64,000 bases of DNA from Rhizopus sp. PT2906 (GCA_025529335.1 JAMYHX010000094.1:1-64000); one strand, 5' to 3'; positions 12,738-24,254 are shown, counted from the stretch's first letter. The notes: generated by a model from the sequence alone, not told the origin. Program-made: numbers and translations.

Positions 12738-12893
12738 AGTTGTATTTTTAGAAAGAAAAAAGAAAAAAAAAAAAGAGACTATGTGCGGACTTAGAAAGAG
12801 GAACACAAAGAGAGTAAAAAGGGGAGTTTATTTCCAAAAATATATTAATTTATTTCTTTTTTCTCTCTTTTTCTTTCTTTCTTTTCAAAAAAA
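12738..12893. promoter_or_regulatory. Divergent promoter between EFM4 and the bZIP gene
   Basis: Only 156 bp separate the two start codons, so both 5' leaders and promoters must fit here. The sequence holds an A-rich run and a long CT-rich tract just before the bZIP ATG. No specific transcription-factor site is claimed. Confidence 0.5.
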
Positions 12894-14338
12894 ATGTCAA
12901 CCTGCGTTAAACTTGAACCTGAAGATGATTTTATGTCGTCTTATCTGAATACAGATTACTTATCTACAGAAGCACCTTTATCACCACCCAATTCAACCAC
13001 ATCATCATCATCATCCACAGGTGGATACTCACCCGAAAAGCAAGCAGTCAGTGATTTTATGCTGGACATGAGCAGTGATTTATTGCTAAACGATTGGCCA
13101 ACGAACACAGTCCATCTTGATGAATATAGTCAACAGAACCCTCAGGAACCAAATAATGACTTTTTTCATCCATTTACAACACCCTTCTTTTTACCCACTG
13201 GGTATTTACCTAATGCCATACCAGTCGAACAACCCAAGAAGAAGAGAGGACGAAAGAAGCGTGAGGTGCCACCAGCGATGCAGCCTGCACCACCTAGCTT
13301 ATTAGCGCCTAAACCACTCGCACCTCGTCCTACCACGCCTGTTCCAAGCGAGCCAATCGTTGTTAAAATTGAAAAAGATGAAGTACAGCAGGAACTGACA
13401 GAAGAACAGGAAGCTCAAAAACAGGCTCAACTTGCAAAAAGACAAGAGAGACTAATAAAGAATAGAGCAGCTGCTTTATTATCTCGAAAACGAAAAAGAG
13501 AACATGTAAATCAATTAGAAGAAGAAAATCAAAAACTGCATGGCAAAGTAGACGAGCTGGAAAAGAGAGTGAAGGAACTGGAAAAAGAAAATTCAGAACT
13601 GAAACAGAGATTATCGTCCAACCACAGTCATACAAAATCATCGACAACCAAGGCAACAGGCGTCGTGTTCATGGTAACTATAAGCTAATGTGTACAATAT
13701 ACGCATAACTAATCGTCATTATAGATCTTATTATTTTCTTTTGCCCTATTCACTTTACCTTCAAGGTCTCTGAATGGTCGCCTGACTGTAGGCGGGTCTT
13801 CATTAATGATAAATAAGCAGTATCCTTTGATTGAAAGTCCAAGGTACGAGAAAGATATCACAATTTAATTATTATTAATCACTAATAATAATTATTTCTC
13901 TTCAGTCATTATGATGTGAAACCATATTACCATGAAAACCACCAGCAGACAGATCTCGTCCTGATTGATTCTGTGCGACCACGTGACTTGCAAACGTGGA
14001 TTAACCACAAGCTAGAAAAAACAGAAAGTAGCGAAAGTAGCCATGTCTATCTGTATTCAAAGGAATTCTCTCAGATGGCTTCACCCATGACTCCAAGCGT
14101 GATCTATAAGGGCAAACCCATGCTGTCCCTTATTTCTCCTTATAATCAAACCTCAGAGATCTGTGATCGGTATTTACAAATTGACGTACAGGTCCTAGGT
14201 TCAAAGGTGATTGATGGTCACTTGATGTCCTTGCAGCAGTATGAATACCCCTCTGCATTATTAGATGGCATGAAGAAGGGCTTGATTACGTACCCACGTA
14301 CTCCTACCAAAAAGAACTTGAGCCGCGTCATTACTTAA
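12894..14338 (+). CDS. Membrane-anchored bZIP transcription factor (ATF6/CREB3-like)
   Basis: Three exons (12894-13673, 13725-13843, 13906-14338) give 443 aa. The N-terminal third is acidic and Ser/Pro-rich, as in an activation domain. A KKKRGRKKRE basic patch follows. The bZIP basic region NRAAALLSRKRKREHV is near residue 190, with leucine-zipper heptads to about 240. Residues of about 254-272 (VVFM-ILLFSFALFTL) form one hydrophobic span that crosses the first intron. The tail of about 170 aa would be luminal if the topology is that of ATF6. RSLN directly after the span fits the loose site-1 protease rule R-x-hydrophobic-x. This suggests an ER-tethered stress regulator released by proteolysis, which is inference. 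A Hac1-type soluble factor is less likely because of the span and long tail. Confidence 0.72.
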
Positions 14339-14432
14339 TACCCCCCCCCTCTCTTATTTTAAATGTTTGTTTATAAATAAAATATCTCAATCCAAAAAAG
14401 GCTTTATTTACAAATATTCAATCATATATTAT

Positions 14433-15729
14433 TTACTCGCGTTCAAAGACAGCAGCCATACCCATACCAGTACCGATACACATGGAAGTGACACCGATCT
14501 TTTTGTTTTGACGTTTTAATTCAGGGAAAAGAGTAGCGATTTGACGAGCACCAGTAGCGCCCAAAGGATGACCAAAGGCAATAGCACCACCCTTGGGATT
14601 GACCTTTTCGAAAGGAATACCCAACTTTTCAATGGAATAGACAGCTTGAGAAGCAAAGGCTTCATTGATTTCATAGATATCAACATCTTCAAGCTTCAAT
14701 CCAGCGCGTTCGACAGCAACAGGGATGGCGAAGGCAGGACCAATGCCCATGACTCTGGGAGGAACACCGACGACGGCGGATGTGATATATTTACCGAGAA
14801 TAGGCAAGCCGTACTTTTCAGCAGTCTTACGCTTCATCAAGAGAACGGCAGCAGCACCGTCAGAGACTTGAGAGGCGTTACCGGCAGTTGTGCTTCCGTT
14901 TTCGTCAAAGGCAGGTCTTAACTTGGCAAGCTTCTCAGCGGTTGTGCCAGGACGAACACCGTCATCACGATCGACAATCACCTTGTGTTCCTTTTCGTCC
15001 TTGTCAAGTACAGTGGCTTCAATAGGAACAATTTCTTCCTTGAACCAGCCGTTCTTTTGAGCTTCGGTGGCCTTGCGGTGAGATTCAGCAGCAAATGCAT
15101 CTTGCTTGGCACGTGTGACATTGAATTCGGCAGCAACGTTTTCAGAAGTGATACTAAAAGATGTTACTACTCCTTTTCTTGACTCCAACGTTTAAAACTT
15201 ACCCCATAGGAAGAAGACAGTCAGCAGCAGCAGGACAGGCGTCAGCAATCTTTTCAGAAGTAGGAGAAAGAGAAGCAGGACCGTAGTTCTTGGTCATGGA
15301 TTCAACACCAGCACCGATACCTACTTCAATCAAGCCAGCTTGAATAGCAGTAGCAATTTGGACGACGGCTTGAAGACCAGAGGAACATTGACGGTTGACC
15401 GTGTTCACAGCGGCGCTTTCGGGGAAACCAGCATAAAGAGCGGCCATACGAGCGTTAGTGGCTCCACCACCAGGAGGCAAGACGTTACCGACAGCAATAT
15501 CGTTGACAATAGCAGGGTCAATCTTGGTTTGATCGATGATGCCCTTGAAGACGGAAGCCAAGATTTCTTCAGGTAAAGTATCCTTGAAAGGGCCCTTACG
15601 AGCACGGGTGATTGCAGAACGAAGAGCACTGACAATAACGACGTCTTCAGGAGACTTAACACCAACCTTGTTGGCAACGTTATCGGATGGAAGTAAGTGA
15701 CTAGTAACTTGTTGAAGACGAGAAGCCAT
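14433..15729 (-). CDS. POT1: Peroxisomal 3-ketoacyl-CoA thiolase
   Basis: Two exons (15729-15203 and 15153-14433) give 415 aa. The protein has the acyl-accepting cysteine in NRQCSSGLQA, the INEAFA block, the catalytic histidine in FGHPLGATGARQ and the second cysteine in CIGTGMG, so all thiolase active-site elements are present. Residues 4-12, RLQQVTSHL, match the PTS2 peroxisome signal (R/K)(L/V/I)x5(H/Q)(L/A). This points to the last step of peroxisomal beta-oxidation, thiolytic release of acetyl-CoA, rather than the cytosolic or mitochondrial acetoacetyl-CoA thiolase. Full length for the family. The gene converges on the bZIP gene, with 94 bp between stops. Confidence 0.92.
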
Positions 15730-16018
15730 TTTTATTTAATATATATAAAAAAGAGAGAAAAAGGCAAAGAAAAAAAAATAAAGACTTATAAATTCAAAAT
15801 AAATTAAACTCCCGGTATAAATGTGGAGTAAGCAAAAATACCCAACGGAGGTTAGTTGTTCATGTGAAAATCATTAACTGAAAGTTTTCCTGCTGACGAA
15901 TCAGAAATTGTACATAAAAGAGACCTTTATTCACACATGTCAACCGGAGTTGTTTTAGGCCAGGCACCGCACAAAAATAGACTACGCATTGGCAGCCTTT
16001 TATTACTTTTTTTTTTTT

Positions 16019-16335
16019 TTAACAAGAAGTTTGTTGACCCTTTTCGAGGATCATACAGGCAGCGTCTTCGAATTGAACAGAACCAAAGGTGTCTCTGAAA
16101 TCAGGATTATCATAGCTGGCCTCATAATCTTGAGGGTCAGCACCACTTGAAGCATAGATCTTTTTATCTGGTCTATGGTTAATGACTATATTTTAATATA
16201 TAAAAGAGAAAACTTACCACAGACGACATCGTCAATAGACATGGATTTATTTTGCTTCCATTTGTCAACCATACCATCTTTACAGATGACATAGTACTTG
16301 TTACGGTTACCACTAAGAACAACTTTTGAAGGCAT
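16019..16335 (-). CDS. RTC3: RTC3-like small protein (SBDS N-terminal fold)
   Basis: Two exons (16335-16218, 16167-16019) give 88 aa. The start, MPSKVVLSGNRNKYYVI, followed by SMSIDDVV and ending in YDNPDFRDTFGSVQFEDAA, resembles the single-domain relatives of the Shwachman-Bodian-Diamond (SBDS) N-terminal domain. These are known as Rtc3 (Hgh/Yhr087w) in yeast and are linked there to RNA metabolism and stress. The second exon start was chosen to keep the DKKIYASSG frame; another AG four bases upstream would break it. The C-terminus ends a few bases before a long T-tract on the plus strand. The gene is divergent from TGS1 across 750 bp. Symbol by family resemblance only. Confidence 0.6.
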
Positions 16336-17085
16336 GATCAATAATGCAGAAAATTGTGCCATCAATTCTTTCTCCTTTTTATACCATTCGAAAGCGCTGT
16401 CATAGTGGCAATATTATACCCATGCATATAAGCTTATTTCATCTACGTATTTACACTATCTGTCATATTTATACACTGACATATTGGAATAGCTGTCCTA
16501 TGCTCTCTTTCTTTCTTTTTTATTTTTTCTGCGCTATCTTCTTCTTCTTGATTATTGTTTAAAAGTGTGGTTGTATATTTTATGCGAATTATAAAAATGA
16601 GCGTCATACTAAAGTCATTGCTGCATTAATATGATATTCTGTTGGTGTGTGTGTGTGTATATGTACCCATGTATATGGGAATGGGGTCCAAGTGTTAGAG
16701 CAGTAGTCGTATTTAGTTGGGGGAACACAATAGAAGAAGACATTCTATGGATTATTATCTCTGAAAGAGAGGAAAAGAGAAAAAGAATATTGTAGGGCTT
16801 GTAAAGAAAAAATTAGAGTGGTAGGATTAGCATCCCACATTATTTGAAAGAATTAAACTTTGACAGAACCTTTTCAATCAAAAGCTTCGGGCAGAACAAG
16901 GGCTATATCCATCTCTTCAACTTTAAATTAGCTTAGAAATCCTCGCTTCTATTCCCACAAGAGAAGTCTATGATGGTAAAACATGCAAGATTTGGTTATC
17001 CTCTGTCTTACCAATTAGGAAACAAATGGAGTTTTATTTTTTTTAAAAAAAAAGGCTTGACGTTTTATTTAACTTGTAGATTAAT
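16336..17085. other. Divergent intergenic region between RTC3-like and TGS1
   Basis: No gene was seen. It contains a short GT microsatellite near 16643-16658 and T-rich and A-rich tracts before the TGS1 start. It presumably carries both promoters. Confidence 0.5.
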
Positions 17086-18375
17086 ATGAAAAAAGATTCA
17101 AAAGATGCTGTCATCGTTATTGAACAGTTAACAACGTCTCCTGAAAGCAGCCCAGGGTCAGACAAAGACAGTATAACCGAACCAGAAAATTCAACTGAGC
17201 ATGTGAGTACCTCACTTTCCGAACCTGTTATAGAATCAGACCAAGTACAGCAAAACGAGGATCAGACTCGTAATGATCAACAAGGTCAGAAAGAGAATGA
17301 ACAAGATCTAAAAGGATCTACAATAGAAAGTGACCATAAAGTAAATAAACAGCCAAGGAGTGATCCTTATGCTGGTTATGATGAGCGACCTACCAAAAAA
17401 AGAAGAAGACAAAAGACCAAGAAGGCAACAAATGATAGATATAATGGAGTACTTGTCTCATATACAAGTGAACAGATACCACAAGACATACAAAAGTAAT
17501 AAACATAAAAATCAGGAGAATTGTATGCTTAATGTATCCATAGGTACTATAATCAACGACACGATTATTTTTCAAAGTTTGATAAAGGCATCTTGATGGA
17601 TAAAGGCAGGTTCTCTTTTTCTTCTTCTTCTTCTTATTAATCATCTTTTTCTTATAGAGGGATGGTTCTCTGTGACTCCTGAAAAGATTGCCAAACATAT
17701 CGCAGAACGATGTCGATCTGATATTATCATTGACGCATTTTGTGGATGTGGTGGAAATACCATTCAATTTGCACTGACCTGTCATCGTGTGATAGCAATA
17801 GACATTGATCCTGTCAAACTACATTGTGCGCGAATTAATGCTAGAATTTATGGAGTAGAAGATAGAATTGAGTTTATCCAGGGCAATTTTTTTGAACTTG
17901 CTCCGTTTTTAAAGGTAAACAAATGACACAAGATATATATATATATATATATATAAAACTCATGCTCACATAGGCTGATGTCGTCTTTCTTTCTCCTCCA
18001 TGGGGTGGGCCGTCTTATTTGAATTCAAGCGTATTTGATTTAAAATCGATGATACCCGGCGATGGGTAAGTTATTTTTGTTTGTTTATATGTTCTTTACT
18101 CATTCATGTTTAGATTCCATATATTTCGACTAGCTAATGATATTACACCCAATATTGCATACTTTGTGCCTCGAAATACAAATCCTCGACAGCTGGCACA
18201 ACTAGCCGGACCAGGAAACACGTGCGAGATTGAAATAAATGCGCTTTATGGTAAAGTGAAGGCACTGACAGCTTATTATGGGGATCTTGTAAATTATGAA
18301 GAATTAGAACAAAAAGAACAAGAACTAGAAGAGACACACTTGATGAATAGAATAAGTCAAAATTTCATGTCCTAA
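17086..18375 (+). CDS. TGS1: Trimethylguanosine synthase
   Basis: Five exons (17086-17495, 17544-17605, 17658-17914, 17974-18065, 18114-18375) give 360 aa. The first 120 residues are acidic and then Lys/Arg-rich (PTKKRRRQKTKK), consistent with nuclear or nucleolar location. The methyltransferase core has GWFSVTPEKIA, SAM motif I DAFCGCGGN, motif II AIDIDP, and the catalytic SPPWGGPSY, which is diagnostic for Tgs1. The enzyme converts m7G caps of snRNA/snoRNA to trimethylguanosine. The second intron begins GC instead of GT (17606 GCAGGT to 17657 AG). No GT donor nearby preserves the GWFSVTPE frame. LEA2 follows on the same strand, about 160 bp downstream. Confidence 0.93.
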
Positions 18376-18536
18376 TAAAAGATTGTCTTTTGCTATATTT
18401 AAAAACGATCTACGTGTAACAAGTGTTGCACAGATAATATTGCAGGTACCGCATCGGTATGATTGGCTTTAGATTAATTTTATAATTATTTTCCCTAATT
18501 TTTTTTTTACTCTTCACTCTTTCCTTTCATTTGTAT

Positions 18537-19540
18537 ATGTCAAACTATTACTACCAACCACAGCAACATCAACAACCACCACCACCACCACCACAACAAC
18601 AACAACCTTATTATCATGAAGCATATCCTATGTATGACATGAACAATAACGCAGTGAGACCAACGACAGCTGATGGATACTACAAGGAACCCTATTATCC
18701 AGAAAGCAATGAAAGATACGCTCGATACAACACAAGTCCGCCCATGAGCTGTTGTGATAGAGTATGCTGTGGATGCTGTACATGTTGTCCTAGATGGTGT
18801 CGATGGATATCTTGTATATTGTTTATTCTCATCATTGCCCTTGCTATTGTCATTGGTGTACTCGCATCTCAATTCAAAGTCCCAAAGGTGGATTTTACTG
18901 GAATTCAAGGGACACCTCAATTCACTATAAACAACACAATCCTCAATGTAAATGCAAACCTGGGTTTCACTGTCAATAATCCAAACATTGAAAGTATTAC
19001 ATTTACATCTTTAGACGCAGAGGTATGTTCAGGTAACCATTGATATCCGTTAACTCACTTTCTATAGATTTATTATCATGGATACGACAATACATCGATT
19101 GGTCAAGGAACAATCAAGGATCTTCATATCTCATCTAATGGCTATACCAACTTTGTATTCCCATTTACCCTCAAGGTCGATATTACCAATCCACAAGATC
19201 AGGCTATAGCCAGCAAACTGATGTCCGACTGTGGCATCGGAGGAGGACAGGCCCAAAAGATCAATTTGGATTACAAGGTCGTCGCTACAGTCAACATCAT
19301 TGGTATTTCCATCCATGTTCCCTATTCAAGCTCGGCCAGTTTTGACTGCCCAATGAACGTAAGTTGTGTGTCAAACAATCTAAAGACTAAACTGATCCTC
19401 ACTTTTATATTATATAGTCTGCCGGCCAACAAGATGTATTAAACACGATTAGCCAAATGTTACCTAATATTCTTGGCACGAGTACTACTAGTTCACTGTT
19501 ATCTAAATTACCTAGCTTACTTTCAACCAAGATTTCATAA
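18537..19540 (+). CDS. Cys-rich single-pass membrane protein with LEA2-type domain
   Basis: Three exons (18537-19022, 19068-19358, 19418-19540) give 299 aa from the second of two close ATGs (18531 would add two residues). The N-terminal 60 residues are Tyr/Gln/Pro-rich. Nine cysteines in 17 residues (CCDRVCCGCCTCC onward) lie directly before one strong transmembrane span (ILFILIIALAIVIGVLA, about residues 92-110). The rest is beta-rich with repeated Asn-ending strands (NVNANLGFTVNNPN, VDITNPQD), which fits the LEA2/WHy fold. A type II membrane protein with palmitoylated cysteines is plausible, by inference. Similar proteins occur widely in Mucoromycota and are uncharacterised. No enzymatic motif was seen. 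Confidence 0.7.
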
Positions 19541-19624
19541 ACAGATGGCTGGCCATCTGAATTTAAATACGTGAAAGAATAATAAACCCTAAAAGGGATA
19601 TTTTTTTTTCCTCTTTGCTTAAAT

Positions 19625-20365
19625 ATGACAGCGTTATTTCGACCTTTTACTCACACTTTTAAATTTTCCAAACGTACCATGTCAACTGCTTCTCAGCATC
19701 TTTCTGATAACTGTATTTTTTGCAAGATAATAAGGTAAAAAAGTAAGCTCATATACATACGCCTTAATGCAAACACAACTTAGACATGAGATTCCTTCAT
19801 TTAAACTGGTCGAAACCGACAAGAGGTATTTTTTTTTAACAGCAAAAATACTGTTTTAACAGGCAACTCTAGTTTCGCGTTTATGGATATTGAACCTCTA
19901 AGTGAAGGTCATGCTGTAAGTAAAATAACAGCAAAGCAATTCTGTATCAACTCTTGTTTGTTTAGCTTATTATTCCTAAATGTACAAAAAAAAAAGCACA
20001 AGCAAAAAAAAAATGCTTCTATTTACTTATTGAGTTCTAGATCACGCAGAATTTATGCATCAAGTACCTGATGAATACTTGTCTGAGATGATGCCTATTG
20101 CCAAAAAGATTGCTGCAGCTGGAGGTTATTCTCAGTATAATGTGTTACAAGTATGCAAAAAAGTTGTTTATGTCTATGCAACCTTGTTCTAAATCAGATG
20201 CCATAGAATAACGGCAGGTTGGCTAATCAAGCAGTGCCTCATGTCCATTTCCATGTTATTCCTAAGCCAGATACAGAAACAGGCCTAGGCATTCGATGGA
20301 GACCTCTTGAGAAGACCAAGGACGAGATCAAGGCGAGATATGAGAGCATTATGCAACATATGTAA
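19625..20365 (+). CDS. HNT1: HIT family adenosine 5'-monophosphoramidase (Hint type)
   Basis: Six exons (19625-19734, 19784-19825, 19873-19915, 19966-19981, 20041-20150, 20207-20365) give 159 aa. CIFCKII opens the domain, followed by the SFAFMDIEPLSEGHALIIPK block and the catalytic histidine triad HVHFHV. The HIT fold hydrolyses adenosine phosphoramidates and related nucleotides. The first 18 residues (MTALFRPFTHTFKFSKRT) are basic and amphipathic, so initiation there could target mitochondria, while the Met at residue 19 would give a cytosolic form. Exon 4 is only 16 bp. Exons 5-6 and their intron are repeated without a single difference at 23921-24245, as part of a segmental duplication. 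Confidence 0.85.
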
Positions 20366-20374
20366 CCATGATGT
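20041..20374 (+). repeat. Copy 1 of a 334-bp perfect direct repeat
   Basis: This block is identical, intron included, to 23921-24254 (offset 3880). It covers exons 5 and 6 of the HIT gene and nine bases after the stop. Flanks on both sides are homologous but clearly diverged, so the identical core stands out. Confidence 0.92.
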
Positions 20375-20473
20375 ATGGCAATAAAAGAGGGTTTCTAGGT
20401 GAAGGGTTTTATAATCTCTTTTTTTCTATACGTTCCCACTCTTTTTTGATTGTTTACCATATTGTGCCATCAT

Positions 20474-20590
20474 GCTAGGATCAATGACGCCGTGAGTGAT
20501 GCGCCAATATGTCATTAGTCGAGTTCTGCATACGCGGGTGGCCCGACCACTATCAAAAAAGTCAGGTCATTCCCTCTTTAATTTTATCAA
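20474..20590 (+). pseudogene. Decayed 5' fragment of the 24352-25077 gene
   Basis: The sequence from ATGCTAGGATCAATGACG to CCACTATCAAAAAAGTCAGGTCAT aligns with the start of the intact gene at 24352 (ATGCTGGGAACAAGAACA to CCACTACCAAAAAAGTCAGGTCAT), at nearly the same offset as the perfect repeat. It has frame-disrupting changes and indels, and stops resembling the gene near 20575. It is the dead 5' end of the duplicate. Confidence 0.75.
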
Positions 20591-20847
20591 TAGCGCTTTT
20601 CAAATTGGTAAACTTTAGAAATAGTTGAGGTATTCTTTCAAGCACATCCCTTCATCTCAACATTATACTTACTTCAATACTGTCAACATTGTCATGATTC
20701 TTACTTTCGTGCCCACGACTCTGTACTAATAGCAAATATCTATGATATCCAAAAAAAAAAAATTATAAATTCAAACCTATCACGATCCTTAATCAAAACT
20801 ACAATTCCATAGAAAGCAGATCAGAGCGTGGAGCATATATCCGACCT

Positions 20848-21240
20848 ATGCCCGCATTCAACAATACTAATCAACTGATACCAGCAAGAGTTTACTATTA
20901 TTTTCAAAATAAAATTGATATCCTTAGCCAAAACAATATTTTCAAGCGTCTCACTCACACCTTTGCCTTCGTCAAATGGTCCACATCTTACTCGCAAGTA
21001 TTGTCATCATACAAAAATGCGTCCCGGAAGTCTGGAGGAATGAATACCAACCACTACCATGTCTTTTCATTTTACCTGTACATAAGTATAATATCTCTGA
21101 AGCTTCGATCGCTATACTCAATTGGTTTGACAGCAGCAACTTCCTCCGTTATAGGAAGATTGGTAGTACGTCTGTCACTCCATTCGATTAACCTCATTCC
21201 CATTGAGGGACTGATGATAATGTAAGGCGACCTGTTGCTT
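20848..21240 (+). pseudogene. Transposon-type coding relic split over two frames
   Basis: One frame reads IPARVYYYFQNKIDILSQNN and onward. A second frame, from about 20976, continues with EVWRNEYQPLPCLFILPVHK. Together they resemble a single protein interrupted by a frame change. I associate this kind of sequence (a YYFQ region, a Phe-rich block and an ILPVH motif) with repetitive unknown genes of Mucorales, from memory. It lies in the spacer of the HIT duplication. Confidence 0.4.
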
Positions 21241-23820
21241 TCATTGTGGTCATTGGTGTTATTGCTCAAATCTCCGTCCGTATTTGTGTTCTCGTAAGGG
21301 TTAGTGTAGCTCTTACTCTATATTTGCTTTCATATATACTTATAATAGATAATATACCTTACTAGCAATTATGTGCCATTTAACGAGCAGCATATAAGCA
21401 CTTCTGCCTCTTTTGAATACAATAGCATAAACTAAATAAGGTAACACGTCCCAAAAAGGGAAACCATGTTCATCACGGTAATTTTAAAAAAGAATAACAA
21501 CATTTCTTTTTATCTCTTCTTCTTTCTGAAAAGAAACAAGCCAATATGGCGACTTTATAAAGTCATGTTTAGTTTGGCAATGCAGATCGAAAGGCTTCGT
21601 TGGGTGGCAATCATAGGTAATGAGAAAAGTAGGAACTGATGCACTAAAAGGGATAACGTGCAAATACCCAAATGTATCAAGAAAGACGATGGAAAGAGTT
21701 CGCGTCTATTCAGTACATGCTATACAAAAACCCATGACTTTGATCAAAATACTCTTTAAAAAATGCAAAAAAAAACTGGAAAGCTGTCGAATTGTGATTC
21801 AGCTATATTGCTACTGGTCTTTAAAGAAAGAAAACAGTTGATTCAGGCGTATGGTATTTTTGCTTTGCTTTACATACGTTTTTTTTTAAAATATGCAGGT
21901 TGACCTTCAGTAACAACAAATAATTTTCCAAACACTTGAAGATGAACAGTTGGGTTTTCTTAAAGTTGACAAAGAAGAGATGATCTGCTCATGTAGTGCA
22001 TGAAAATATTTTTTATAATTATACCCTACTTTTGAACTAAACAAAGGTTATGCAATCCTTACTTTTTATGTGTCTAAAACGGGTTCAGTTAGTGCCCAAT
22101 TCAAAAATTACAGCCATGTAATCTGGATTTTTTTTTTATATGTGCAATCTATTTCCGGTATACTTGGCCAACAATTTGTTTTTGCATTAACCGACAAATT
22201 AAGAAATACTTGAGTACCAGTAGCAACACTGAAGGTAGTATTTTAATTTGTACAAATCACCATCTATTTAAGTAAAAGAGAAACATAAAGAGTACTAATG
22301 AAGTAAACAAAGAGCTGATCGATAAATAAAAATCACACGACATAAACAACAGGAAGTACGTAGATTCATCAATACTCTTTTACTCGTTAAAGCAGTGATG
22401 CAATAACTATATAAAATCGTTCTAGATCATGACTAATGCCACTTTTAAAGTTTAAATCAGGAAGCGCCTATAATGTCTTATTTGATAAATCAATCCCTAT
22501 GTCTGGGAAACACTAAATGCAAAATATTGGCTTTCGCATCCCTTATGTATTTCCTTAGCACTTCTATCTCTTTGTAAAGTGAATGAAACAAATGCCAGTG
22601 ATTAGAAAAGCTGAACTACTAAACTACAATAGACTTACAATATATACCATTATTAGTCATCGACTGGTATTGAGAAAGCCCTTAGCAAACACAATCGCCT
22701 CAAATATGAGTACAAGCTTATGGAAAGAGCAGATATTATGCAGGAATTAATAAGGAAGAAAGGACAAGAGCAATTTCAGGAAAGCATTGAGGGACAAGTA
22801 ATAGAAATAGATAGCAGCTTTGACGTGTTTGATGATATAAGTCATCATAATAACTCGAGTATAATCTTACAGTAAAGCATGTATTCTACTTCACATTCCT
22901 CTATCTCATCTGATAGGTGTTAGAACAAGCGCACTGACAACATTGACCACAATTAATCATGCGGACAACATTCAAGCTTCCCTATAAAACTCAAACCTAA
23001 TTTAATAATATTAATAAAGATTAAACATTGCGTATTGTTTTTTCGTTGTAAGCTTATACAGCGTATACCAGGGTTAGACTTGCCTCAGCAGTCTTTAAAC
23101 ATGTGGCCATATGCGTATAGGATATATTACAGCCTATAGTTATTATCATTCCACGAGACTACTATTGTGTTATGCACATTTGTTCAATATAACATATACA
23201 TGGTAGATATTAAATATCTGCCGCTTGCTTTCCTATTTTGGATAAAATACAATCAGTACATAAACAGATGCTGTTCGTACCATGTTTTTCTTTTCCTCAT
23301 CCAAGTGGGGCTCACAAAAAGAAACTTGACTTACAACATGCTTCAAGATCAGCTTAAATCAAGTAACAAGTATTCTCTACAAGCATTTGAAGGATGCAAG
23401 ACTATGAGATCTTTGAAAAAAAAAAAAATACAGCAAAAATGGTGGGTATTGGTTTTTTCGCGTTGTAAGGATATTTTGGTAAAAATTTGTCGCCTGAGAA
23501 AAATGATAGCCCGCATAGAATATTATAATGCCGATCATTATCTCAAGTAGGGCTGGCTGGTAAGCAGTTTAACCATGTCTTTTCTTCGTTTACTACTCAA
23601 GTATTAGGTGCATACATTTATGCCCTTCTATGGCATATAACTTAAAACCCAATACTTGATAACTGCTTTTGCCAAAGATGCTGGGTCTGTGTTGTTCTTT
23701 ACAGCAAAACATCTTGTTGTGTATTTTACAAACCCATCTTTTTTTTTTCTACAAGTGCCTCGAATAATTTAGCATGCATGACTTCTCTTCAAGCGAGTAC
23801 AGTACATTATAGCAAGTACA
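21241..23820. other. Spacer inside the segmental duplication
   Basis: AT-rich DNA without a recognisable gene, apart from the coding fragment at 22657-22875. The short frames at 21620 and 23167 have no family features. This segment separates the two diverged HIT copies and may be inserted transposon debris. Confidence 0.4.
22657..22875 (+). pseudogene. Isolated coding fragment, charged C-terminus-like
   Basis: A frame of 72 codons open to TAA at 22875 follows a TATTAG that could be a splice acceptor. It is rich in Lys/Glu/Gln (KHNRLKYEYKLMERADIM, then GQEQFQESIEGQVIEI). The composition is coding-like and helical, but no upstream exon was identified and the family is unknown. It probably is the tail of a dead transposon gene. 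Confidence 0.3.
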
Positions 23821-23843
23821 CTTTGTATTTACTCTTTGTTTAG

Positions 23844-24245
23844 CTCATTATTCCTAAACGTAAAGAATCACGAAATAATAGTCTATTTTTCTATCACATA
23901 TGCTTACTATCTGAGTAAAGATCACGCAGAATTTATGCATCAAGTACCTGATGAATACTTGTCTGAGATGATGCCTATTGCCAAAAAGATTGCTGCAGCT
24001 GGAGGTTATTCTCAGTATAATGTGTTACAAGTATGCAAAAAAGTTGTTTATGTCTATGCAACCTTGTTCTAAATCAGATGCCATAGAATAACGGCAGGTT
24101 GGCTAATCAAGCAGTGCCTCATGTCCATTTCCATGTTATTCCTAAGCCAGATACAGAAACAGGCCTAGGCATTCGATGGAGACCTCTTGAGAAGACCAAG
24201 GACGAGATCAAGGCGAGATATGAGAGCATTATGCAACATATGTAA
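23844..24245 (+). pseudogene. Truncated duplicate of the HIT gene (exons 4-6 only)
   Basis: Exon 4 (23844-23859, two substitutions relative to copy 1, changing Tyr to His across the junction), exon 5 (23921-24030) and exon 6 (24087-24245) are present with usable splice sites. Exons 1-3, with the start codon and CIFC segment, are missing. Homology to copy 1 begins within intron 3, near 23820. The histidine triad is intact, but without an N-terminus the protein would not fold as a HIT domain, so it is called a pseudogene. A chimeric transcript with a new 5' exon cannot be excluded. Confidence 0.8.
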
Positions 24246-24254
24246 CCATGATGT
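23921..24254 (+). repeat. Copy 2 of the 334-bp perfect direct repeat
   Basis: Identical to 20041-20374. See copy 1. Sequences before (intron 4) and after (from 24255) differ strongly from copy 1. Confidence 0.92.

Noticed and set aside
19826..19872. Short 17-bp intron in the HIT gene (GTATTTTTTTTTAACAG) adding nine residues
   Set aside because: It is too short for a spliceosomal intron; the 47-bp intron ending at 19872 gives the conserved DKSFAFMD junction.
23844..24245. Second functional HIT hydrolase
   Set aside because: Exons 1-3 with the start codon and first conserved block are absent; only the 3' half was duplicated.
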